Assembly (NCBI GenBank): GCA_900155695.1
Contig: FUHL01000001.1
Span: forward strand, 744,001-808,000
DNA: 64,000 nt
Source: Serratia symbiotica
Lineage (GTDB): Bacteria; Pseudomonadota; Gammaproteobacteria; Enterobacterales; Enterobacteriaceae
Reading direction: 5' to 3'
Shown here: positions 33,101 through 44,947 of the stretch, piece after piece
Position numbering within the stretch: position 1 is the first letter of the stretch
Layout: the number at the start of each line of letters is the position of its first letter
Notes under the pieces: generated by a model
Databases searched by the model: none
Told to the model about the DNA's origin: nothing
The model's input: only the letters and a program-made list of their open reading frames with translations
Position numbers and translations under genes: made by a program

Positions 33101-33229
33101 AAAGACTTATAACGGTTAATAAAAGATAATTATCTTTTCAATTAGCCTTCGCGTTTTGTATTATAAATACGTTATCATGAACTAATCTATGCTATAAGCA
33201 TAGACTTATAAAGGTAGGAGAATATTATT
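30164..33229. other. 3.07-kb spacer between yhgN and cvrA
   Basis: No gene is recognisable on either strand, and there is no synteny guide because yhgN and cvrA are far apart in E. coli; the spacer spans a rearrangement boundary. It contains tandem hairpins at 32489-32533. Otherwise very AT-rich. Confidence 0.7.
32489..32533. repeat. Two adjacent perfect palindromes
   Basis: AGTAACGCA (32489-32497) pairs with TGCGTTACT (32504-32512) around a 6-base loop. Three bases on lies the loopless 18-base palindrome 32516-32533 (TGCAAGATT and its complement). Both hold more G/C than the flanks. Perhaps a relic terminator or a protein site. Confidence 0.55.
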
Positions 33230-34951
33230 GTGGATGCCAGCACTATTAATAACTTATTTATCATCGGTGCCGTTTTAGTAGCCTCAAGTATTCTTCTCAG
33301 TTCATTTTCTTCTCGTCTTGGAATTCCTATTTTAGTGATATTCTTAGCGATTGGTATGTTAGCTGGAGCTGATGGCCCAGGAGGTATTATTTTCAATAAT
33401 TATCCACTAGCCTATCTAGTGAGTAACTTAGCTTTAGCAGTGATTCTACTTGACGGAGGCATGCGTACACGCGTTAGTTCTTTTCGCGTTGCTTTATGGC
33501 CCGCACTTTCCCTTGCTACTATAGGGGTAGTAATGACAGCAGGATTAACAGGGATGGCAGCAGCTTGGCTATTTAATCTTGATATACTACAGGGACTACT
33601 AATCGGTGCTATTATTGGTTCTACTGATGCTGCAGCAGTGTTCTCCTTACTAGGTGGGAAAGGACTCAATGAACGCGTTAGCGCTACACTAGAGATTGAA
33701 TCTGGCAGTAATGATCCAATGGCAGTTTTTCTTACTATTACTTTAATCGCTATGATTAGTGCCGGTGAAACCACGATTAATTGGATGTTTCCGCTACACT
33801 TAATTCAACAATTTGGTATAGGGGTTATTTTTGGTCTTGGTGGCGGCTGGCTAATGTTAATGTTAATCAACAATATAAAATTAGCTGAAGGTCTTTATCC
33901 ATTACTAGCTGGCAGCGGAGGAATACTTATCTTTGCTTTGGCAACGGCCCTAGAAGGCAGTGGTATTCTAGCAGTGTATTTATGCGGCTTGCTATTGGGT
34001 AATCGACCTATCCGCAATAGAAATGGCATTGTACAAACATTCGATGGCTTAGCCTGGCTCAGCCAAATCGGTATGTTTCTCGTATTAGGATTATTACTCA
34101 ATCCACATGAACTTTTCCCAATCGCTATTCCCGCTCTACTGTTATCACTGTGGATGATTCTATTTGCGCGACCACTTTCAGTATTTATTGGCCTACTAGC
34201 ATTTCGCCGCTTTACATTACGTGAGCGTATCTTTATTGCTTGGGTTGGTCTACGTGGCGCAGTACCCGTAATCCTAGCGGTTTTTCCAATGATGGCTGGC
34301 TTACCAAATGCGCAGTTATTCTTTAACCTAGCCTTCTTTGTGGTGCTAGTATCCCTGTTACTACAGGGCACTACTTTATCCTTGGCTGCTAAAAAGGCCA
34401 AAGTCATTATACCTCTAGCCCTCACGCCTATTTCAAGAATAGGGCTGGATATACATCCAGAATACCAATGGGAACAATTTATTTATCAACTTTCAATGGA
34501 AAACTGGTGCGTGGGCGTTGCACTACGCGAATTAAAAATGCCACCTAATACGCGTATAACTGCACTATTCCGTGGAACAGAACTGTTACACCCAAGCGGA
34601 AGTACACAACTATGTGAAAATGATATACTGTGTGTTATTGGACATCAGTATGATTTACCAATACTCGGTAAGCTGTTCAGCCAACCACCAACGATTCACT
34701 TCGACGAGCGTTTCTTTGGTGATTTCTTTCTAACATCTGACGCTTGTATGAATGATATTTTGCAAATTTATAGCCTTAACTCTAAAGAGTATATAGATGA
34801 TAAAAAAACACTTGGTGAGTTTATTGTTCAGTTAATTAACACCGATCCAGTAATTGGTGATCAAGTAGAATGGGAAGGCATGATCTGGACTGTTTCCGAA
34901 ATGGTTGAAAATAAAGTCACTAAAATAGGCGTAAAAATTATAAGAAAATAA
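33230..34951 (+). CDS. cvrA: CvrA/NhaP2-type cation:proton antiporter
   Basis: A CPA1-family inner-membrane K+(Na+)/H+ antiporter, related to E. coli CvrA (YcgO). It is 573 residues against 578. Seen: GTG start with AGGAG upstream giving [10 protein letters not shown], about 12 membrane helices, the core motif [18 protein letters not shown], the ion-site [34 protein letters not shown], then a cytosolic TrkA-C domain ([26 protein letters not shown]) and a CorC-like end with [13 protein letters not shown]. All intact. Likely roles are ion or osmotic balance in the host; the substrate is not readable from sequence. Confidence 0.95.
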   Translation: MDASTINNLFIIGAVLVASSILLSSFSSRLGIPILVIFLAIGMLAGADGPGGIIFNNYPLAYLVSNLALAVILLDGGMRTRVSSFRVALWPALSLATIGVVMTAGLTGMAAAWLFNLDILQGLLIGAIIGSTDAAAVFSLLGGKGLNERVSATLEIESGSNDPMAVFLTITLIAMISAGETTINWMFPLHLIQQFGIGVIFGLGGGWLMLMLINNIKLAEGLYPLLAGSGGILIFALATALEGSGILAVYLCGLLLGNRPIRNRNGIVQTFDGLAWLSQIGMFLVLGLLLNPHELFPIAIPALLLSLWMILFARPLSVFIGLLAFRRFTLRERIFIAWVGLRGAVPVILAVFPMMAGLPNAQLFFNLAFFVVLVSLLLQGTTLSLAAKKAKVIIPLALTPISRIGLDIHPEYQWEQFIYQLSMENWCVGVALRELKMPPNTRITALFRGTELLHPSGSTQLCENDILCVIGHQYDLPILGKLFSQPPTIHFDERFFGDFFLTSDACMNDILQIYSLNSKEYIDDKKTLGEFIVQLINTDPVIGDQVEWEGMIWTVSEMVENKVTKIGVKIIRK

Positions 34952-36232
34952 ATTTACTTGTCTTTCGTTTATAAAAATTAATTCATTTTAATAATATAAA
35001 GAATTGTAGTTAATTATCTTTCAAATGCTAAAATAGATACTCTATATCAATTCTCATAATAATCATATTTAAATATGGGATAAATAAATTATAAAGTATA
35101 CTAATACTATTTAATTTGATTATCGATATAATATAAAATATTATATGATGATTGCAATAAAATCTTACTAACTGATAGCTTCTATAATAGAAATAATACA
35201 GGTTTTTAATTAGCGTGCTTTAATAATATAATATACTGGATACAAGTAATTTTATGAATTACATGTTAAAAGTTATAGACCTTAAAAATGTCTAGAACAA
35301 CAATATAAATTGTCATTTTTGATACATGGCTTGTTCTTTGATCGGCGTGCATATGCTTATTTATTCGATTCCTGAAATTATATCTAAACTATATTTTAAA
35401 TTTCGTAAATAATGTTCTTGTTTACTTATAAATATTTTTAAGACGAGCTAAATTGTAATAAATAAATCTTTGATAAATATCATTATTGCAATATTTTGCT
35501 TTACTCAAAAATAACATTAATGAATTTATTTATTGATAAAAATAGTATTTTATTCAAATCTTGAGTTATTTTATATTAAGGCAGAGAGCATCCGTATATT
35601 AATCCAATCGCTATGCCAACACACTAATGAAAATAGTAGTTCAATGACTAGGCACTTATCATAGTTTTTAGCTATCACTACATTGGAATAGCTAGTGTAA
35701 CTCCTATTAGATTGAAGTTGAACTGCTATCGTTATGAGATATCATCTTGATGTACTCTAAAGTGTTAGAGAGATAAATTTAACAAAAAATTTGTATTATT
35801 AAAGAGTCAATTGAATCTAATATAGATTAATGAGTAGTACTCTTGAGTGCTTGAAGATTAATTATTAACGAATTGTATCAGCATGATAATCTTTTTTTAA
35901 TTATATTATGCTTGAAATGTTCTAACCATAATCAATTAATACGCCTTGTGTGCAATTAATAATTATTTTGATGCTAATCACATACATAGACCTTTAATGG
36001 TATATTTAAAAAGATATCTTAAACAGGTTAACTTAATCGAACTTGAAAAGTTTACAGCAAGAATATTTGATTAATCTATACACAAATACAACCTGTTTTA
36101 GCTAGTGTTAAATAAATAAGTATTGTATAAAACGACAAACTTTCACGGATTATGATATATTACTAAGTGCTTATGATAGATGTAGTTAAACGACTGTATT
36201 TTTAAGAAAAGAGTTGTTAGTATCACTTATGA
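34952..36232. other. 1.28-kb spacer after cvrA
   Basis: No gene. By synteny with mrcB this should be where hrpB once lay, but only its last codons (36233-36310) are readable. Confidence 0.65.
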
Positions 36233-36310
36233 TATTCATTCTTCTATAGAGCTTATAATAAGAGATTTTACTATAAAAATTTAAGTACAAGGAAAAGTGT
36301 AAAGTATAAT
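36233..36310 (+). pseudogene. hrpB: Trace of the 3' end of hrpB (DEAH helicase)
   Basis: Just upstream of mrcB, as hrpB is in E. coli, a + frame reads FYRAYN then KRFYYKN and TRKSVKY. The recalled HrpB C-terminus has FWQGAYK, then KGRYPKH, then TRRTKKY in the same order. The acidic proline-rich piece between is deleted. An in-frame stop lies a few codons before. Short, so moderate confidence. Confidence 0.5.
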
Positions 36311-36315
36311 ACCGA

Positions 36316-36341
36316 TAGTAACTTTATCATGAAAGTTACTA
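36316..36341. repeat. 10-bp perfect hairpin just before mrcB
   Basis: TAGTAACTTT (36316-36325) and AAAGTTACTA (36332-36341) flank a 6-base loop, 13 bases before the first mrcB ATG. It could be the old hrpB terminator or could affect mrcB translation. No T run follows. Confidence 0.55.
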
Positions 36342-36354
36342 CCTCGTCGCTGAG

Positions 36355-38694
36355 ATGATTATAAGCATCAAACCCTGCATTAAAGATAATCTAGATAAAC
36401 AAAAAGAGAAAGTGATGCTACGTAAGGTACAAATAACGCCACAACGTAAAAAATGCCTACGGATTGGCCTAATAATCACATTCATGCTCCTTATCATTTT
36501 TCTACTAGCGATCTATGGTATACATCTTGATTCTAAGATCCGTCACCGCATTGATGGTAAAGTCTGGTATTTACCTGCGCTAGTCTATAGTCGCATGGTT
36601 AACCTAGAGCCTGGTATGTCGTATAGCAAAAGGGAAATGGCTGATTTGTTAGAAAGCATGCAATACCGCCAAGTGAATCGCATTACTCGCCCTGGCGAAT
36701 TTACTATTCAAACTAATAGTATACAGATACTACGACGCCCATTTAATTTCCCTGATCATAAAGAAGGAAAAATTCATGCCCGTCTCGATTTTAAAACTAA
36801 TCGTTTAGTAAAAATTGAAAACATAGAAAATAAACGTAATTTCGGTTTTTTCAGACTCGACCCTCGCTTAATTACTATACTCCAATCACCGAACAGCAAA
36901 CAACGGTTATTTGTTCCTCGTATAAACTTCCCTACTTTATTAATAGATACTTTAATCGCCATAGAAGATCGCCATTTCTATAAGCATAATGGTATCAGCC
37001 TTTACTCTATTGCTCGTGCAATAATGGCTAATGTTATTGCTGGTCGTGCAGTGCAAGGTGGTAGTACTCTGACACAGCAACTGGTTAAAAATCTATTTCT
37101 GAGTAACGAGCGTGCTCTATTGAGAAAAGCTAATGAAGTGTATATGGCATTGTTAATGGATTATCATTACAGTAAAGATCGCATTCTAGAGCTCTATCTA
37201 AATGAGGTGTACCTCGGACAAAGTGGTAGTGATCAGATCCATGGCTTCCCATTAGCTAGCTTGTATTACTTTGGTAGACCTGTGGATGAATTAAGTCTCG
37301 ATCAACAAGCATTGCTAGTGGGTATGGTTAAAGGCGCATCGGTTTACAACCCGTGGCGTCATCCAGACCTGGCATTAGAACGTCGCAACCTAGTTCTAAA
37401 ACTATTGCAAAATCAAGGTATTATAAAAAACGATCTGTATAATATACTGATAGCACGTCCTTTAGGCGTGCAACCGAAAGGGGGGGTAATAACACAACAG
37501 CCCGCATTTATACATATGGTAAGACAAGAGTTGCAGAATAAGCTAGACAGTAATATTAATAATTTATCCGGCATAAAAATCTTCACAACTCTTGATCCAA
37601 TATCGCAAGATGCAGTAGAAAACGCAGTGGAAAGTGGTGTCATGGCGCTACGCGCTACGCGCAATATACAAGATTTAGAAGCAGCAATGGTGATTATCGA
37701 TCGATTTAGCGGAGAAGTTCGTGCAATGATAGGGGGTAGTAATCCGCAGTTTACTGGCTTTAACCGTGCGATACAAGCACGTCGTTTAATAGGCTCTTTG
37801 GCTAAACCTCCTATATATCTCGCTGCTCTTTCCGAACCGGATAAGTATCGTCTCAATACTTTACTAATGGATATTCCCTTATCACTAAAACAGCCGAATG
37901 GAGTAATATGGGAACCAAATAATTATGATCGTAAATTTCGTGGTCAAGTTATGTTAATTGATGCATTTGCTAATTCGTTAAATATTCCAACAGTCAATCT
38001 TGGTTTGTCGATTGGATTACCACAAATCAGCAATATCTTTCAAAGATTGGGCATCTCTTATACAGAGATAAATCCTGTACCTTCAATGCTACTAGGCGCA
38101 ATCGCGTTAACACCTATAGAAGTAGCACAGGAGTATCAGACTATTGCTAGCGGTGGAAACCGTGCGCCATTATCTACGGTGCGCTCAGTAATTACTGAAG
38201 AAGGAAAAGTGCTATATCAAAGTTTCCCACAGGCAGAACGAATGGTACCTGCACAAGCAGCTTATCTTACGTTATATGCTATGCAGCAGAGTGTGAGATA
38301 TGGCACCTCTCGTTCACTATCGGTGCACTTTCCAAACTACAACCTAGCCGCTAAAACAGGTACTACTAATGATCTAAGGGACAGTTGGTTTGTCGGCATT
38401 GATGGTAAAGAAGTAGCAATTTCCTGGGTTGGGCGTGATAATAATGGCCCGACTCAATTAACTGGCGCTAATGGTGCTTTAATACTGTATCGCCGTTATT
38501 TACAAAACCAAACACCACTACCTTTGATACTTCAGCCTCCTGAAAGTATAAACCAAATGACAATAGATACCTCAGGACACTTCATTTGCAACAGCGATAG
38601 TGTCGGTCGTATCTTACCGGTTTGGACTGATAACCCACAGCATTTATGCCAGTCGAATCCAATAGGTATACATAGAGTCCATAAAATGGCATAA
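36355..38694 (+). CDS. mrcB: Penicillin-binding protein 1b (bifunctional peptidoglycan synthase)
   Basis: PBP1b polymerises glycan strands and cross-links peptides in the periplasm. There are 779 residues from the ATG at 36355. An ATG at 36415 ([10 protein letters not shown]) matches the start of the short gamma form of E. coli PBP1b and may be the true start; neither has a strong ribosome site. Seen: one membrane helix (about 36-54), the UB2H domain that binds LpoB, glycosyltransferase Glu204 in [11 protein letters not shown] and [10 protein letters not shown], and transpeptidase motifs SLAK (Ser481), SLN and KTGT. The long cytosolic head and the Gln-rich tail of E. coli are absent. Catalytically it looks complete. 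Confidence 0.96.
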   Translation: MIISIKPCIKDNLDKQKEKVMLRKVQITPQRKKCLRIGLIITFMLLIIFLLAIYGIHLDSKIRHRIDGKVWYLPALVYSRMVNLEPGMSYSKREMADLLESMQYRQVNRITRPGEFTIQTNSIQILRRPFNFPDHKEGKIHARLDFKTNRLVKIENIENKRNFGFFRLDPRLITILQSPNSKQRLFVPRINFPTLLIDTLIAIEDRHFYKHNGISLYSIARAIMANVIAGRAVQGGSTLTQQLVKNLFLSNERALLRKANEVYMALLMDYHYSKDRILELYLNEVYLGQSGSDQIHGFPLASLYYFGRPVDELSLDQQALLVGMVKGASVYNPWRHPDLALERRNLVLKLLQNQGIIKNDLYNILIARPLGVQPKGGVITQQPAFIHMVRQELQNKLDSNINNLSGIKIFTTLDPISQDAVENAVESGVMALRATRNIQDLEAAMVIIDRFSGEVRAMIGGSNPQFTGFNRAIQARRLIGSLAKPPIYLAALSEPDKYRLNTLLMDIPLSLKQPNGVIWEPNNYDRKFRGQVMLIDAFANSLNIPTVNLGLSIGLPQISNIFQRLGISYTEINPVPSMLLGAIALTPIEVAQEYQTIASGGNRAPLSTVRSVITEEGKVLYQSFPQAERMVPAQAAYLTLYAMQQSVRYGTSRSLSVHFPNYNLAAKTGTTNDLRDSWFVGIDGKEVAISWVGRDNNGPTQLTGANGALILYRRYLQNQTPLPLILQPPESINQMTIDTSGHFICNSDSVGRILPVWTDNPQHLCQSNPIGIHRVHKMA

Positions 38695-39042
38695 AAAGAT
38701 GGCAAGATACTTCTTTAATGTCAACTATAGGTTGTTTAATTAATAATCGTTGCTACGATAGCACCATATAAGAAGTTTGTCTGTAACAATACTCGATCTA
38801 CTACTTGTATAGCGTAAATATGCAGTGTTTAATCAGTATCGATTGCTTCAATTAAATGAGCTTATGACGTATAAATACATTGTATTGCTTTATAGCACTT
38901 CTTATTGAGTTGATAAAATCAATCTACGTATATCGTTTTTTCTGTCTTGCTATATTGGATATTTAATAAAACATTAAAAAAATCGTACTATACCTAGGTA
39001 ATTGTTTTAGATAGTGAACATCGATTAAACTATAAAGATTAT
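38695..39042. other. 350-bp spacer between convergent mrcB and gyrB
   Basis: No gene and no clear terminator hairpin. AT-rich. Confidence 0.65.
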
Positions 39043-41475
<2,433 letters not shown>

Positions 41476-41539
41476 TTAGTCTTTCTAGTTAAAAATGCTA
41501 TTATACACTTGCGTTATCAAGGCAAGGCTTAATTTTTAC

Positions 41540-42035
41540 CTTCTAGTTAAATTACTAGTTAAACGCTAAAATTAATAAGGTATAGGATAGGGATAACGTT
41601 AATTTATACTAAAATTTATATGTTAACACTGTTAGCTAACTACTCAATAACAAATCTGCTACTAAATATCATAAAAATGATTAACATTATAGATAAGAAA
41701 TTTTTTATCAAATACAATCTTATTGTTTGTGATACATTTATAATACATACTATATGCTATTGCATTAAAATAAGTATTTCAGTAGATTTGAAATAGAAAG
41801 TGTCCTGCAGACTACATTTATATAACACTTAGTAGAAATTCATATCAAACTATGTATATCTTTTTTTATTGCTATTCACATAAATAAAAATACGAATTGT
41901 ATTTTTTAATGGTTAGATGCATCTCACCATATCTAGCATAGTGAGTACATTAGTATTGCAAAAGTATTCAATAATACATGTATCTTGTATACCAAGCAAC
42001 AATCGTAAATTTATCAATAAATTGTCTGATATTTA
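41540..42035 (-). pseudogene. recF: Fossil of recF
   Basis: The 570-base gap between dnaN and gyrB is exactly where recF (about 1.07 kb) belongs. Near 41699-41721 a minus-strand frame reads RLYLIKNFLS, matching RecF CLYLIDDFAS, the Walker B region, followed at the right spacing by SSR for ASR. The first codons after the dnaN stop read ISDNLLI, comparable to MSLTRLLI, and FN-stop-K-VKIK near 41545 resembles the C-terminal FTVEKGKI. About half the gene is deleted and multiple stops interrupt it. Confidence 0.6.
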
Positions 42036-43136
42036 TTAAAGACGCATTGGCATAACAACGTATGCTGTTCCTTTGCTAATGCCATCTTCTATTAATACGC
42101 TTGATATAGAATCCGTAAATAATAATCTTACATTTTTATATTTTATAGCGTTTAAAATATCTAGTATATAATTTACATTCAAGCTAATTTCTATATCTAT
42201 GCCGTTATAATTAATATCTAGAATCTCTTCTGCTTCTTCTTGTTCAAGATTATTAGCAATGATCTTTAATTGATTGTGATTGATATACAACCGCACTCCA
42301 CGAAACCTATCATTTGAGAGTATAGCTGCACGGGCAAAAGCCTGTTTCAGGACATCACAACCTGCTTCTAATATTTTATCTGCATTTTTTGGCAAGACAT
42401 GTCGATAATCTGGAAAACGTCCATCAACTAGTTTAGAGGTAAATATAAAATCTCCTAAATTGGCACGAATATTATTCTTGGTCATTTGCAATCTTAATTG
42501 AGTATCACCACTATCTAATATGCGAAATAGTTCTATAACCCCTTTACGTGGTACGATGACAGAATGCGAAGGTAACTTTTGACCTATTGACATTGAGCAG
42601 ATTGCTAGACGATGTCCATCAGTAGCAATAGTGCGTAATTCTTCTCCTTCTGTTTCAAATAGCATGCCATTTAGGTAATAACGCACGTCTTGCTGAGCCA
42701 TCGAAAATTGTGTCGCTTCGATAAGACGCTTGAGTGTTGACTGTAGCAAATTGAATTCCACTTCACTCTTCCAATCCTCTAAGTTAGGGAAATCCTCTGC
42801 TGGTAGTGTAGATAGAGAAAAACGGCTACGACCAGAACGCACTACGATGCGTTCGCCCTCCAATGTTACATGAATTTCAGCTCCTTCTGGCAAACCACGG
42901 CAAATATCAAAAAATTTACGCGCTGGTACAGTAGTTGCTCCATCCTCATGAGCCTGTAATAAAGTGATGCGAACCACCATCTCCATCTCCATATCAGTGC
43001 CAGTTAATAACAGTAAACCTTCAGTCACTTGCAGCAGCACATGACTAAGAATAGGCAAGGTAGGACGGTGACTAAGTGGGCTACAAACCTTTTGTAAAGG
43101 CTTTAACAAATACTCACGTTCAATGATAAATTTCAT
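42036..43136 (-). CDS. dnaN: DNA polymerase III beta sliding clamp
   Basis: The clamp tethers polymerases to DNA. It is 366 residues, the E. coli length: MKFIIEREYLLKPLQKV, three clamp folds with LPILSHVLLQV, TVPARKFFDICRGLPEG, FSLSTLPAEDFP, ATDGHRLA, FTSKLVDGRFPDYRHVLP and the C-terminal MPMRL forming the peptide-binding pocket. Fully intact between two fossils, dnaA upstream (stop 4 bases before its ATG) and recF downstream. Confidence 0.98.
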   Translation of the reverse strand: MKFIIEREYLLKPLQKVCSPLSHRPTLPILSHVLLQVTEGLLLLTGTDMEMEMVVRITLLQAHEDGATTVPARKFFDICRGLPEGAEIHVTLEGERIVVRSGRSRFSLSTLPAEDFPNLEDWKSEVEFNLLQSTLKRLIEATQFSMAQQDVRYYLNGMLFETEGEELRTIATDGHRLAICSMSIGQKLPSHSVIVPRKGVIELFRILDSGDTQLRLQMTKNNIRANLGDFIFTSKLVDGRFPDYRHVLPKNADKILEAGCDVLKQAFARAAILSNDRFRGVRLYINHNQLKIIANNLEQEEAEEILDINYNGIDIEISLNVNYILDILNAIKYKNVRLLFTDSISSVLIEDGISKGTAYVVMPMRL

Positions 43137-43140
43137 AACA

Positions 43141-43579
43141 CTAGGAATCTAATATTCTGATTAAATTATAAAAATCTTATTTTTTTTGCATAACTTTTTT
43201 ACATAATTACTCTATTTTACGTCAAGCATGTAAGACTGTAGTATAATCGCGATTACTACATGCATCATCAATATCTGGAAGACTATAGTTAGTAATTTCT
43301 TTTGCCAACGTAAATTCTATGACTATTTTTCGTACTCGAACAACTGAATGTCTATGAGATAGTACATCACAGTAACTTTAATTTTAAAATACTCCAATTA
43401 TTGATATTGTTTAAGTGTTCATTACGTATCCAATCTAACACAAAATGATCAGGTGTATTCTATGTCAGAATATTTTCACTCCATTGCGCCTTTAATTAAC
43501 GTCTCTCCATACTTAATACTGTGGCAGGTCACTCATCTGATAATCAAATATTACCCTGCCGCCAACGTGCAAGTGACAC
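43141..43579 (-). pseudogene. dnaA: Fossil of dnaA (replication initiator), 439 bp
   Basis: Between rpmH and dnaN, where dnaA (about 1.4 kb) belongs, the minus strand from a GTG at 43579 reads MSLARWRQ, DE-stop-PAT and then HFVLDWIRNEHLNNIN, matching DnaA MSLSLWQQ, DELPAT and RFVLDWVRDKYLNNIN. After a large deletion, another frame reads LAKEITNYSLPDID and RDYTTVLHA, matching domain IV LAKELTNHSLPEIG and RDHTTVLHA. It ends with DFYNLIRILDS-stop at 43141, matching DFSNLIRTLSS. Domain I and the DNA-binding domain survive as text; the AAA+ ATPase core is gone. Stops and frameshifts exclude function. Confidence 0.93.
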
Positions 43580-44205
43580 GGAAAGCTTACTCAAAAAATA
43601 TCAATAATAAGCATTACATTACTTTATTATTTATAATACAATAAGTTAGAATAAATAATTTGGTATTAGAAGTTTGCCAATAAATAGTTTATTGTTTTGC
43701 AGAATCCCTTTTTTGGGTATTATCTGTATTGTCATTTCAAATGACGTGGCATTATATGACTGCTAATAGCAGTATTGTTAGTAGGCCTTCTTTTTTTATT
43801 ACAAAATATCACCTCTAGTGTGCTGGAATTTTATATTCCCAATCCTTTATCTACAGCAGATCCTTTTAGATAAAAAGATATTTATCAATTGTCTTTACGA
43901 GTCTATCAAAAATCCATATAATCTTAGTATCATATATGATAATTTTATTTCTTAAATGGATATTACATCATTTATTTCATGAATCTCTTTCAAATTCATG
44001 AACTGGAATTTGGCCGCTACTAACTATAGAAGCCAGTGAATGTAACTACATCAATGTGATTTGACTCCAATATATAAAATTATTATCATCATTATGTTCT
44101 TATAAATTGCGGATCTAAGTGCTATTGATTTTATACTGCATTGCGAAACTGCATTTGATTTATTTTTTAGTTAGTCCTTAATTTTAATTTAAGGTAGAAA
44201 TTATT
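43580..44205. other. 620-bp region between the dnaA fossil and rpmH
   Basis: This divergent promoter region carried dnaA and rpmH promoters in ancestors. It contains TTATCTACA at 43847-43855, one base from the DnaA box TTATCCACA, but no cluster of such boxes. CCTTAA (44176-44181) can pair with TTAAGG (44189-44194), the latter overlapping the rpmH ribosome site. No other gene. Confidence 0.6.
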
Positions 44206-44349
44206 ATGAAACGCACTTTCCAACCATCCGTATTAAAGCGTAATCGTAGTCACGGTTTTCGCGTTCGAATGGCAAATAAAAAAGGTCGTCAAGTTTTAGC
44301 TCGCCGTCGTGCAAAAGGACGTAGTATTCTAACGATTTCAAAGAAATAA
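44206..44349 (+). CDS. rpmH: 50S ribosomal protein L34
   Basis: The 47-residue product begins [20 protein letters not shown] and continues [20 protein letters not shown], diagnostic for L34; it has one residue more than E. coli (46). AAGG lies about 12 bases before the ATG and sits in a possible 6-bp hairpin. It is followed after 15 bases by rnpA, the classical rpmH-rnpA-yidD-yidC-mnmE order. Confidence 0.99.
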   Translation: MKRTFQPSVLKRNRSHGFRVRMANKKGRQVLARRRAKGRSILTISKK

Positions 44350-44364
44350 AAGCTAACTAATTAC

Positions 44365-44724
44365 GTGATTAGATTTACTTTTCCAAGGGAGTTACGTTTG
44401 TTAACTCCTGCCGCTTTTGCTTTCGTATTCCAAAAGCCACGACGGGTAGGAACTTCACAAATAGTCATTCTTAGTCGCTCGAATAATCTAGGTTATCCCC
44501 GTATCGGGATTACTATTGCTAAAAAAAACGTAAACCGCGCACATGAGCGTAACCGGATAAAACGTATCACCCGCGAAAATTTCCGTCAACGACAGCATAA
44601 GTTACCGGCAATGGATTTTGTCGTTATAGCTAAAAAAGGAATAGCAGATTTAGATAATTGCATCTTGTCAGCAATGTTGGAAAAGTTATGGCATCGTTAC
44701 TATTATCAGGCTCACGGATTATAA
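44365..44724 (+). CDS. rnpA: Ribonuclease P protein component
   Basis: RnpA assists the RNase P ribozyme in maturing tRNA 5' ends. It is 119 residues, the E. coli length, from a GTG start, as in E. coli. Seen: [18 protein letters not shown] and the RNR signature [20 protein letters not shown]. Its 3' end overlaps yidD by 37 bases, conserved from E. coli. Confidence 0.98.
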   Translation: MIRFTFPRELRLLTPAAFAFVFQKPRRVGTSQIVILSRSNNLGYPRIGITIAKKNVNRAHERNRIKRITRENFRQRQHKLPAMDFVVIAKKGIADLDNCILSAMLEKLWHRYYYQAHGL

Positions 44725-44945
44725 TTGTAATAATACGAGTTTACCAATTCGTTATTAGCCCATTACTTGAGCCCTGTTGTCGCTTCCAGCCGACATGCTC
44801 TCATTACACAATTGAGGCATTAAAACAGTTTGGTATGATAAAAGGCAGTTTGTTAGCATTAAAGCGCCTATTAAAATGCCATCCTTTGAACCCCGGGGGC
44901 AATGATCCCGTGCCACTAAAAACTAATGATAATAGAGAATATTAA
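44688..44945 (+). CDS. yidD: Membrane protein insertion efficiency factor YidD
   Basis: YidD is a small membrane-associated protein that aids YidC-dependent insertion. Starting at the ATG at 44688 (GGAA upstream, within rnpA) it has 85 residues, the E. coli length; an ATG 30 bases earlier also keeps the frame. Seen: [20 protein letters not shown] followed by [14 protein letters not shown] and [15 protein letters not shown], with the conserved cysteines. It ends 2 bases before yidC. Confidence 0.96.
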   Translation: MASLLLSGSRIIIVIIRVYQFVISPLLEPCCRFQPTCSHYTIEALKQFGMIKGSLLALKRLLKCHPLNPGGNDPVPLKTNDNREY

Positions 44946-44947
44946 AG

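Noticed and set aside
43453-43644. 63-codon + strand open frame between dnaN and rpmH
   Set aside because: It is the antisense of the dnaA fossil, whose minus-strand reading matches DnaA; the + frame has no recognisable motif.
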